Source: Alloalcanivorax marinus
GTDB taxonomy: Bacteria; Pseudomonadota; Gammaproteobacteria; Pseudomonadales; Alcanivoracaceae
Assembly: GCF_016906305.1 (NCBI RefSeq)
Contig: NZ_JADDOL010000004.1
Span: forward strand, 62,001-126,000
Length of the DNA stretch: 64,000 nt
Direction of reading: 5' to 3'
Made by a program: the position numbers and the translations under genes. Numbering within the stretch: position 1 is the stretch's first letter; every line of letters starts with the position of its first letter. The notes under the pieces were generated by a model that saw nothing but the letters and a program-made list of their open reading frames with translations, had not been told where the DNA came from and ran no database searches. This document shows positions 55,584 to 64,000 of this stretch, piece after piece.

Positions 55584-56951
55584 TTATCCCGCTCTGTGCG
55601 AGCGTTCAGGATTGTAGGAAGGGGTCTCCGCGTCTGCAACCGACGGGTCCGGTACCTTTACCTGTTCTTCGTCCAGCCCCGCCTCGCGCAGCAACCGCTC
55701 AAAGTGAACCCGGTTGACGTGCACCCGCAGCAGCATGCCGCCGTCGGTGGCGGCGCGCTCGTCGAGCACCTCGCCGGCCTCGTGCAGCCGCGCGCGCAGC
55801 TTGCCCGCCGACGGCGGCAACCGCAACCAGCGGTCCACCCAGCGGTCGGCCAGCCGTTCGGCGATGGCCGCGTACAGCAGGTCGAAGCCCTCGCCGGTGG
55901 TGGCCGACAGCCACACCCGCCAGGGCAACCCCTGCTCGTCGCGCTCCACCCTCGGCGCCTCGTCGAGCCGGTCCACCTTGTTGTACACATGCAGCACCGG
56001 CACCTGGTCGGCGCCGATTTCCTCGAGCACCTCGTTGACCGCGTCCACGTTGGCATCGCGCTCCTCGGCACTACTGTCTGTCACATGCAGCAGCAAGGAC
56101 GCGTTAACGGTCTCTTCCAGGGTGGCGCGGAACGCCTGCACCAGCCGGTGGGGCAGATGGCGGATGAAACCCACGGTGTCGGCCAGGATCGCCGGACCGA
56201 CACCGGGCACCCGCACCTTGCGCAGGGTCGGGTCCAGGGTGGCGAACAACTGGTCCGCCACATAGACGTCACCGGTGGTGAGGGCATTGAACAGCGTCGA
56301 TTTGCCGGCGTTGGTGTAGCCCACCAGGGAAATCAGCGGGGTTTCCGAGCGGTCCCGGGCGCGGCGGCCCTGGGCGCGCTGCTTGCGCACCTTGTCCAGC
56401 CGCGCCTGAATCGAGCGGATGCGCTCGCGCAGCAGACGCCGGTCGGTTTCCAGCTGGGTTTCGCCGGGCCCGCGCAGGCCGATGCCGCCTTTCTGGCGCT
56501 CCAGGTGGGTCCAGCCCCGCACCAGCCGGGTGGACAGATGCTGCAGCTGGGCCAGTTCCACCTGCAGGCGCCCTTCGTGGGTGCGGGCCCGCTGGGCGAA
56601 GATGTCCAGAATCAGGCCGGTGCGGTCCAGCACCCGGCACTTCACCGCCCGCTCCAGGTTGCGCTCCTGGCCGGGACTGAGGGCGTGGTTGAACAGCACC
56701 ACGTCCGCCTCGTGCTGGCGCACCAGATCGGCCAGTTCCTCCACCTTGCCGGAGCCGATGAACAACGCCGGGTCGGGCCGGTCGCGTTTGCTCACCAGCT
56801 CGGTCACCGGCTCCACGCCGGAGGACGTGACCAGATGATGGAATTCATCCAGGTCCTCGCGGCCCAGGGCGTCGGGCAGGTCCAGGTGCACCAGCACGGC
56901 TTTTTCGCCGGCGCCGGTGCGTACCTGTTCGGTACGGTCAAACAGATCCAT
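55584..56951 (-). CDS. hflX: GTPase HflX
   Basis: Ribosome-splitting and rescue GTPase. 455 aa: N-terminal HflX domain (VLFNHALSPGQERNLE), helical linker (GPGETQLETDRR), G domain with VGYTNAGKST, DTVGF and NKVD. Start at ATG 56951 (MDLFDRTEQ), since a farther GTG at 56987 lies within the hfq terminator. Follows hfq and heads hflX-hflK-hflC. Confidence 0.96.
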   Translation of the reverse strand: MDLFDRTEQVRTGAGEKAVLVHLDLPDALGREDLDEFHHLVTSSGVEPVTELVSKRDRPDPALFIGSGKVEELADLVRQHEADVVLFNHALSPGQERNLERAVKCRVLDRTGLILDIFAQRARTHEGRLQVELAQLQHLSTRLVRGWTHLERQKGGIGLRGPGETQLETDRRLLRERIRSIQARLDKVRKQRAQGRRARDRSETPLISLVGYTNAGKSTLFNALTTGDVYVADQLFATLDPTLRKVRVPGVGPAILADTVGFIRHLPHRLVQAFRATLEETVNASLLLHVTDSSAEERDANVDAVNEVLEEIGADQVPVLHVYNKVDRLDEAPRVERDEQGLPWRVWLSATTGEGFDLLYAAIAERLADRWVDRWLRLPPSAGKLRARLHEAGEVLDERAATDGGMLLRVHVNRVHFERLLREAGLDEEQVKVPDPSVADAETPSYNPERSHRAG

Positions 56952-56972
56952 GGGTTCCAGTGTATCGAAGGG

Positions 56973-57002
56973 AAAAAACAAAGCCACGCCGGACGGCGTG
57001 GC
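56973..57002 (-). terminator. Rho-independent terminator after hfq
   Basis: Minus strand GCCACGCC-GTCC-GGCGTGGC followed by TTTGTTTTTT. It lies between hfq and hflX, as in other genomes, giving partial read-through into hflXKC. Confidence 0.93.
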
Positions 57003-57031
57003 TTTGGCGGGGGTGGGGCGCGACGGACGGC

Positions 57032-57328
57032 TTATTGGTTGCCGAAATCGTCACCCATGCCCCCCTGGGCGCCGGCTTGATGGCCGCCCTGCATGGCCGG
57101 ATTGCCGCCACTGCCGGCAGCGCGCGGATTACGGGCCGGCACCACGGTGGAAATGGCATGCTTGTAAACCATCTGGCTCACCGCGTTTTTCAGCAGAACC
57201 ACGTACTGGTCGAAGGACTCAATCTGACCCTGCAGCTTGATACCGTTCACCAGGAAGATGGAAACCGGGATGCGTTCCTTTCTCAACGCATTGAGAAAAG
57301 GGTCTTGTAGCGAGTGCCCTTTTGACAT
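57032..57328 (-). CDS. hfq: RNA chaperone Hfq
   Basis: 98 aa Sm-like hexameric protein that pairs sRNAs with mRNAs. [20 protein letters not shown] (Sm1) and [10 protein letters not shown] (Sm2) are diagnostic. The C-terminal tail is Gly/Gln-rich and moderately long. ATG has AAGGAGATTTGCC upstream. Confidence 0.98.
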   Translation of the reverse strand: MSKGHSLQDPFLNALRKERIPVSIFLVNGIKLQGQIESFDQYVVLLKNAVSQMVYKHAISTVVPARNPRAAGSGGNPAMQGGHQAGAQGGMGDDFGNQ

Positions 57329-57585
57329 GGCAAATCTCCTTACACATTCATAAAAAGTGAGCGCCCAAGCGTTCGGGCAATCATCAGCGCTTACGTCCGG
57401 ACTACACGAGGCCGGCCATCCCTGCCGGACGGCCCGTGGGCCAAGGACTTCTCTTTGGCAGCCTTTGTGGGAAAAGGTTTCCGCCCCACCCTCCGTAAAG
57501 CCCTGTGTCGACGTGGTCCTCTAATGGGGCTTGGTCCCAATAAAAACAAGCCTCGTGGGGCAACTTCTCCCCGGAACCCTCGGAA
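57329..57585 (-). other. Intergenic region miaA-hfq
   Basis: 257 bp, unusually long for this pair. It should carry the hfq promoter. I see a small stem GCCC-N8-GGGC near 57390 and several GGA triplets, but no clear gene, terminator or recognised sRNA. An open frame through it has no database-like features by eye. Confidence 0.4.
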
Positions 57586-58569
57586 TCAACTAAACACGGT
57601 TTTACAAACGCCTGCAAGACGGGTCGAGCACGCCCTGCGACTCTCGTCACGGGCGCCGTCGTACCAGGTAAGACCGGGCCATTTGCGCAGCCAGGTAAGC
57701 TGCCTTTTGGCCAACTGCCGGGTGGCAATAATACCCCTTTCCACCATGGTGGTGTAATCCCAATCGCCTTCCAGATAGTGCCAGACCTGGCGATAGCCCA
57801 CCGCTTTCAGAGCCGGCAGATCCGCGTGCAGATCGCCGCGGGCGCGCAGCGCCGCCACCTCTTCCACCAGGCCCTCGTCGAGCATGGCCCGGAAGCGCGC
57901 CTCGATGCGCCGGTGCAATTCCGCGCGCGGCGGCGCCACCGCCAGGCTCAGCACCGGATGGGGCAGGCCGGGAAAACGGTAAAAGCCGTCCGCCAGCGCC
58001 TCGCCGGCGGTGTCGTGCTCACCGTGAAAGGCGCTCAGTGGCCGGCCGGTGAGGCGGTACACCTCCAGGGCCCGCTGCAACCGCTGGCGGTCGGTGGGCT
58101 TGAGGCGCGCGGCGCTGGCCGGGTCCACCCGGGCCAGTTCCGCGTGCACCGCCGGCCAGCCGTCCCGTTCCGCCAGGGCGGCGATCCCGGCGCGCACCGC
58201 CGGGTCCGCCTCGGGCAGCGGCGCCAGCCCCTCCACCAGCGCCTTGAAGTAGAGCATGGTGCCGCCCACCAGCAGCGGGATCCGACCGGCGGCGACGATC
58301 TCGTCGATTTCACGCAGCGCGTCGGCGCGGAAATCCGCCGCGGAGTAAGGCTCCGCCGGGTCCCGGAAACCCAGCAGCCGGTGCGGCGCCCGGGCCAACT
58401 CCGCGTCGGAGGGGCGGGCGGCCCCGATGTTCAGGCCCCGATAGACCAGCGCGGAGTCCACGTTGATCAGTTCCACCGGCAGGGTGTGGGCGGCTTCCAT
58501 GGCCAGCGCGGTCTTGCCGGCGGCGGTGGGCCCCATCAGCAGGATCACCGGCGGTGGGGTGGCGGCCAT
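57586..58569 (-). CDS. miaA: tRNA dimethylallyltransferase MiaA
   Basis: Adds dimethylallyl to A37 of tRNAs reading UNN codons. 327 aa, about ten longer than usual at the C-terminus. P-loop GPTAAGKT (13-20), [25 protein letters not shown] and [12 protein letters not shown] are typical. The ATG abuts the mutL stop with no gap. Confidence 0.97.
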   Translation of the reverse strand: MAATPPPVILLMGPTAAGKTALAMEAAHTLPVELINVDSALVYRGLNIGAARPSDAELARAPHRLLGFRDPAEPYSAADFRADALREIDEIVAAGRIPLLVGGTMLYFKALVEGLAPLPEADPAVRAGIAALAERDGWPAVHAELARVDPASAARLKPTDRQRLQRALEVYRLTGRPLSAFHGEHDTAGEALADGFYRFPGLPHPVLSLAVAPPRAELHRRIEARFRAMLDEGLVEEVAALRARGDLHADLPALKAVGYRQVWHYLEGDWDYTTMVERGIIATRQLAKRQLTWLRKWPGLTWYDGARDESRRACSTRLAGVCKTVFS

Positions 58570-60447
58570 CTACTGGCCCCGCATGAACAGCCGGTCCAGG
58601 TCCTTGACGGTCATCTGGGTCCAGGTGGGGCGGCCGTGGTTGCACTGGCCGGAACGCTCTGTGGCTTCCATATCGCGCAGCAGGGCGTTCATTTCCGGCA
58701 CCGTCAGGCGCCGGTTGGCGCGCACGCTGCCGTGGCAGGCCATGGTGGAGAGCAGTTCGTCGAGTTTCTGTTCGATCCGTTCGCTGCTGCCCTGGGCAAG
58801 CAGATCGGAGAGCACGTCACGCACCAGGGTCTCGCTGTCCGCGTTGCGCAGCAGCGCGGGCACTTCACGCACCACCAGGGTCTCCGGCCCGGCCCGCTCG
58901 ACCAGGAAACCGAGCCGCTGGAACACCTGGGGCTGCTGCTCGGCGAAGTCCGCCTCCCGGGACGAGACCGCCATGGACACCGGCACCAGCAGTGGCTGGC
59001 TGCGCACCTTTTCTTCCGCCCAGTCCCGTTTCATGCGCTCGTAGGTGATGCGCTCGTGGGCGGCGTGCATGTCCACCAGCACCATGCCGTGTTCGTTCTC
59101 GGCGACGATGAAGATGCCGTGCAGCTGCGCCACCGCGTAGCCCAGGGGCGGGGTGCGGCCGGCTTCCGGGGCCACGGTCAGATCCGGGGCCGGGCTCACC
59201 AGGGTCCCGTAGGCACCGGCCTGGCGGGCCCCGTCGGCGATGCCGCCGGGACGCGCCGGCGCGGCGCCGCCGTAGCCCGCGTAACCGACGCCACCGGCGC
59301 CGCCGGCATTGAAACCACCCTGGCCCATATCGCCCGTGCCGGTGGCGGCCGGCTCCTCGCGGGGCGTGGTCAGCGGCATGTGCCCCTGGGTCGGCGCCAC
59401 CTCGGCGGTGACCGGCGCCCGCTCCGCGCGCCCGTCGTCGCCGGGGCGCACCTCGGCGATGGCCCGGTGCAGAGTGCGGAACAGGAAGTCGTGCACCTGG
59501 CGCTGCTCGCGGAACCGCACTTCGTGTTTGGTGGGGTGCACGTTGACGTCCACCAGCGCCGGATCGACCTCGAAAAACAGCACATAGGCCGGGTGGCGGC
59601 CGTGGTAGAGCACGTCGGAATAGGCCTGGCGCACCGCGTGGCTGACCACCTTGTCGCGGATCACCCGGCCGTTGACGTAGAAATACTGCAGGTCGGCCTG
59701 GGCCCGGGAAAAGGTGGGCAGGCCCATCCAGCCGTGCAGGCGCAGGCCACCGTGCTCGATGTCCACTTCCAGGGCCTGTTCCATGAACGCCCGACCGCAC
59801 AGGCGCGCCACCCGGGCGGCGCGCAGGGTGGCGTCGTCGCCGGCGGGCAGTTGATGGATCACCTTCTGGTTATGGGTGAGCCGGAAGCCGGTCTGGAATT
59901 CGCTCAGGGCGACCCGCCGGAACACCTCTTCCAGATGATTGAATTCGGTTTTTTCGGTGCGCAGGAAACGGCGCCGGGCCGGGGTGTTGAAGAACAGGTC
60001 GCGCATGGTCACGGTGGTGCCGCGCGGGTGCGCCGCCGGCGCCACGCTGGGCGCCATGTCGCGGCCTTCCACGGTGACCTGCCAGCCCTGCGGCTGGTCG
60101 CCGTCGTTGCTGGCCAGGGTCAACCGCGATACCGAACTGATCGCCGCCAGGGCCTCGCCCCGGAACCCCAGGGTACCGATCGCTTCCAGGTCTTCCTGGC
60201 TTTGAATCTTGCTGGTGGCGTGCCGGGACAGGGCCAGCGGCAGATCGTCGGGGCCGATGCCGCCGCCGTCGTCGCGCACCTTCACCAGCTTGATGCCGCC
60301 CTGCTCCACGTCCACGGTGATCTGCCGGGCGCCGGCGTCCAGGGCGTTTTCCAGCAGCTCCTTGAGCACCGAGGCAGGCCGCTCCACCACCTCGCCGGCG
60401 GCGATCTGGTTGGCGAGTCGGGAATCCAGCCGGTGAATCTTTGCCAC
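58570..60447 (-). CDS. mutL: DNA mismatch repair protein MutL
   Basis: GHKL-ATPase matchmaker between MutS and downstream nucleases. 625 aa: N-terminal ATPase ([30 protein letters not shown]), flexible Gly/Ala-rich linker about 330-430, C-terminal dimerisation domain ending [20 protein letters not shown]. The C-terminal domain lacks the DQHAAHERIxYE endonuclease variant in full ([13 protein letters not shown] is present), so its endonuclease status should be judged by alignment. Confidence 0.97.
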   Translation of the reverse strand: MAKIHRLDSRLANQIAAGEVVERPASVLKELLENALDAGARQITVDVEQGGIKLVKVRDDGGGIGPDDLPLALSRHATSKIQSQEDLEAIGTLGFRGEALAAISSVSRLTLASNDGDQPQGWQVTVEGRDMAPSVAPAAHPRGTTVTMRDLFFNTPARRRFLRTEKTEFNHLEEVFRRVALSEFQTGFRLTHNQKVIHQLPAGDDATLRAARVARLCGRAFMEQALEVDIEHGGLRLHGWMGLPTFSRAQADLQYFYVNGRVIRDKVVSHAVRQAYSDVLYHGRHPAYVLFFEVDPALVDVNVHPTKHEVRFREQRQVHDFLFRTLHRAIAEVRPGDDGRAERAPVTAEVAPTQGHMPLTTPREEPAATGTGDMGQGGFNAGGAGGVGYAGYGGAAPARPGGIADGARQAGAYGTLVSPAPDLTVAPEAGRTPPLGYAVAQLHGIFIVAENEHGMVLVDMHAAHERITYERMKRDWAEEKVRSQPLLVPVSMAVSSREADFAEQQPQVFQRLGFLVERAGPETLVVREVPALLRNADSETLVRDVLSDLLAQGSSERIEQKLDELLSTMACHGSVRANRRLTVPEMNALLRDMEATERSGQCNHGRPTWTQMTVKDLDRLFMRGQ

Positions 60448-60458
60448 GGTTCGGGACC

Positions 60459-61841
60459 TCAGGATTGCGGGATAACCAGCGTCTGGCCGACGATGATGCG
60501 GTCATCCTGAATATTGTTGGCGGTGCGCAGCGCCTGCTCGGTGACCTGATGCCGGCGGGCGATGCCGGACAGGGTGTCGCCGGGCTGAATCCGGTACTGG
60601 CCGCTGTTGTGGGAACGCTGCGCGGCAAACCAGCTGCCCGGCGCCGGGTGGGTTCGGAAGTACCGTTCCACGCCCGCCACGATGGAGCGCGCGAGTTTGT
60701 CCTGATGGGCACTGGAACGCAACTTGCTGGCTTCCTCCTTGTTGGAGATAAAGCCGGTCTCCACCAGCACCGACACCATCTCCGGCTCCTTGAGCACCAC
60801 GAAGGCGGCCTGTTCCACGGTGTCGCGGCCGCCGTGCAGCCGGGTGATCTGCCCCATTTCGCCGAGAATCTGGCGGCCAAGATAGAGGCTGTGGGCCATG
60901 GAGCCGCTCATGCGCATGTCGGCGAGCACGCTGAGCAGATTGGAATCGTCCTTTTCTTCCTCGTAGACGCCGGCCACCTTGTCGGATTCGTTGGCCATCT
61001 CCGCCAGGTAACGGGCGCGGGCGCTGGTGGCCCCCCGGTTGGACAGGGCGAATACGCTGGCGCCGTGGGCGCGCGGGTCGGTGAAGGCGTCGGCGTGGAT
61101 CGAGATGAACACATCCGCATGGTTGTCCTGGCGGGCAATGCGGCGGCGCTCCGCCAGCGGCACGTAGTAGTCGCCGTCGCGCACCAGCACCGCCTTCATA
61201 CCGGGCTGGGCGTCGATGCGCGCCTTCACCTTCTTGGCGATCTGCAGCACCACGTCCTTCTCGCGCAGGCCGCCGGGGCCGGAGGCCCCCGGGTCCTCGC
61301 CGCCGTGGCCCGGGTCCACGGCGACGATCATGGCGCGCGGCGCGCCGCTGTCCACCTCCGGTTTGTCCACGGTTTTCACCGGTTCCGGCGTGCTGTCGAA
61401 CAGGTCCACCACCAGCCGCCAGTCGTGGGGCGCCACCGGCTTGAGCAGGTTGGTGCGTGGCCGCACCGCCTCGGACAGGTCGAACACCACCCGGGTCATG
61501 CCCGGGTGCTGCCCCACGCGGATGCCGGTGATCGGGCTGTCGCTGATGTCCAGGGTGCCCATGTCGAAGTTCAGCTCGGTGTCCGGCAGATCCACCACGA
61601 TGCGGTCCGGATTGGCCAGCTTGTCCAGGGACAGTTCCACCGGCTTGGGCAGGTCGAACACGATCCGGGTATGGTCCGGCGCCCGGTGCAGACGCACGGA
61701 ATCCACGGTGACCGCCTGGGCCAGGCCGCTGAGCAGCAGGCCCAGCGCCAGCAGCGTCCGGGTCAGGACCCGGCGCGGGCCGTTATTGCGTTGATTGGCA
61801 GCGCGTTCAGTGTTGGCCATGGGCCCATTCCAGGTTGGCAT
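60459..61841 (-). CDS. amiB: N-acetylmuramoyl-L-alanine amidase AmiB/AmiC-type
   Basis: Periplasmic zinc amidase cleaving septal peptidoglycan. 460 aa: signal segment (about 24-44), AMIN domain (about 45-140), amidase_3 domain with [12 protein letters not shown] and ETGFISN, C-terminal LysM ([16 protein letters not shown]). ATG 61841 has GGGGACGAC upstream; ATG 61820 is an alternative. Overlaps tsaE by 35 bp from the first start. Confidence 0.95.
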   Translation of the reverse strand: MPTWNGPMANTERAANQRNNGPRRVLTRTLLALGLLLSGLAQAVTVDSVRLHRAPDHTRIVFDLPKPVELSLDKLANPDRIVVDLPDTELNFDMGTLDISDSPITGIRVGQHPGMTRVVFDLSEAVRPRTNLLKPVAPHDWRLVVDLFDSTPEPVKTVDKPEVDSGAPRAMIVAVDPGHGGEDPGASGPGGLREKDVVLQIAKKVKARIDAQPGMKAVLVRDGDYYVPLAERRRIARQDNHADVFISIHADAFTDPRAHGASVFALSNRGATSARARYLAEMANESDKVAGVYEEEKDDSNLLSVLADMRMSGSMAHSLYLGRQILGEMGQITRLHGGRDTVEQAAFVVLKEPEMVSVLVETGFISNKEEASKLRSSAHQDKLARSIVAGVERYFRTHPAPGSWFAAQRSHNSGQYRIQPGDTLSGIARRHQVTEQALRTANNIQDDRIIVGQTLVIPQS

Positions 61842-62230
61842 GTCGTCCCCGTCCCTCCACGGCCAGGGTCACGGTCAGGTCCGGCGCCGGAATCATGCCC
61901 CGGCCACGTTCCGGCCACTCCAGCAGGCACAGGGCCCGACCGTCAAAATAATCACGGATACCGATCATCTCCAGCTCCTCGGGATCCCCGAGCCGGTACA
62001 GATCGAAATGATAGATAGGGACCCCGCCGGTTTCATAGGGTTCCACCAGGGTATAGGTGGGGCTCTTCACCGCGCCCTGGTGCCCCAGGGCCCGCAGCAG
62101 GCCGCGCACCAGGGTGGTCTTGCCGGCCCCCAGGTCGCCGCGCAGGTAGACGCAGGCGCCCGGTTTCAGACGGCGCGCCAGGTCCGCCCCCAGGGCCAGG
62201 GTGGCGTCCTCGTCGGCGAGCCGGTGCTGT

Positions 62231-62247
<17 letters not shown>
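61807..62247 (-). CDS. tsaE: tRNA threonylcarbamoyladenosine biosynthesis ATPase TsaE
   Basis: P-loop ATPase of the TsaBDE complex making t6A37. 146 aa with GDLGAGKTT Walker A, KSPTYTLVEPY and HFDLYRL family motifs. Overlaps both nnr (17 nt) and amiB, typical dense coupling. Confidence 0.97.
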
Positions 62248-63727
<1,480 letters not shown>

Positions 63728-63811
63728 GGACTGTTATCCTTGGCTCCGCCGTGGCGATGGGCTGCGCGCCCAGTATACCTGTTCTGTTTTCATCCTCGGA
63801 GGGTGGTCAGC

Positions 63812-64000
63812 TTGGCCGATCAACGCAGCGCCCCGGAACGACAAGGGTCCAATCATCCACGGCCGCAATGGGACCTGTACGGTCTGCATCTGGCCGCCTT
63901 CATGCTCGCCGGCACCGCTCTGTTCGCCAAGCTGGTGCCCCTGCCGGCGCTGGACATCACCGGGCTGCGCGGCGGCATCGCCGCCGTGGCCCTGTTGCTG
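63812..64000 (+). CDS. EamA/DMT-family transporter (partial, 5' end)
   Basis: 63 codons visible, open at the right edge. A short hydrophilic start is followed by DLYGLHLAAFMLAGTALFAK and LPALDITGLRGGIAAVALLL, resembling the first helix and second-helix start of EamA drug/metabolite transporters (F-x-K-x-V-P-L-P plus G-x-R). I choose TTG 63812 with GGAGG nine nt upstream; in-frame GTG 63803 overlaps that ribosome site. Divergent from nnr. Confidence 0.65.
   Translation, partial: MADQRSAPERQGSNHPRPQWDLYGLHLAAFMLAGTALFAKLVPLPALDITGLRGGIAAVALLL

Noticed and set aside
57329-57585. Possible CsrA/RsmA-sponge sRNA between miaA and hfq, suggested by several GGA triplets
   Set aside because: GGA count is only modestly above expectation in GC-rich DNA and the triplets do not sit in clear hairpin loops; no promoter-terminator pair found.

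Overview
The window is about 64 kb of GC-rich (roughly two-thirds G+C) gammaproteobacterial chromosome. The gene orders amiB-mutL-miaA-hfq-hflX-hflK-hflC ... hisZ-purA, rpsF-priB-rpsR-rplI-dnaB-alr-radA and rnr-rlmB, together with PriB, EttA, RNase R, a phenylacetate oxygenase cluster and many chemoreceptors, point to an aerobic, motile marine or oil-associated gammaproteobacterium. Alcanivoracaceae is my best guess, but that is inference. No phage, insertion sequence, CRISPR array or rRNA operon was seen.

Layout. 1-2.5 kb: phenylacetyl-CoA epoxidase genes paaA-B-C-D, running left and cut by the window edge. 2.9-7.2 kb: a membrane diguanylate cyclase, then ribD, nrdR and glyA. 7.3-10.8 kb: two tandem paralogous chemoreceptors, one with a near-consensus FliA promoter. 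11-17.6 kb: ettA, a tiny gene converging on a Fic protein (possible toxin-antitoxin pair), and an fdhD-fdhF (YdeP-type) molybdoenzyme operon. 17.7-25 kb: a GAF-EAL phosphodiesterase, an ArsM-like methyltransferase, a TVP38-oxidoreductase fusion, a third chemoreceptor and a DUF547 protein. 25-29 kb: a Fur-box-controlled TonB receptor and PepSY protein. 29-32.3 kb: a KtrA/TrkA-type regulator with two tandem TrkH/KtrB channels. 32.4-41.1 kb: leftward housekeeping genes radA, alr, dnaB, rplI, rpsR, priB, rpsF, rlmB and rnr. 41.3 kb: tRNA-Leu(CAG). 41.5-45.4 kb: two tandem PhoA-like phosphatases. 45.5-46.9 kb: an AT-rich two-gene cassette of exported proteins that I do not recognise. 47-49.5 kb: purA and hisZ. 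49.6-53.1 kb: a histidine kinase plus two response regulators lodged between hisZ and hflC. 53.3-63.7 kb: hflC, hflK, hflX, hfq, miaA, mutL, amiB, tsaE, nnr. The window ends in the start of an EamA-type transporter.

How the genes work together. The iron genes (receptor, PepSY) form a Fur-type unit whose first Shine-Dalgarno lies in a hairpin. The three chemoreceptors, the diguanylate cyclase and the EAL protein suggest heavy investment in motility and c-di-GMP signalling. Two families of interspersed inverted repeats lie between genes: a REP-like element (3 copies) and an element built from repeated CAGGAT-type units (2 copies).

The most interesting points are: the AT-rich secreted-protein cassette; a PhoA paralogue whose nucleophilic Ser position reads Gly; a signalling module flanked by terminators, with a pseudo-receiver whose phospho-acceptor Asp is Asn; a likely CTG start for priB; and a leaderless small gene opposite fic. 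No search was run; family names rest on motifs, length and gene context.
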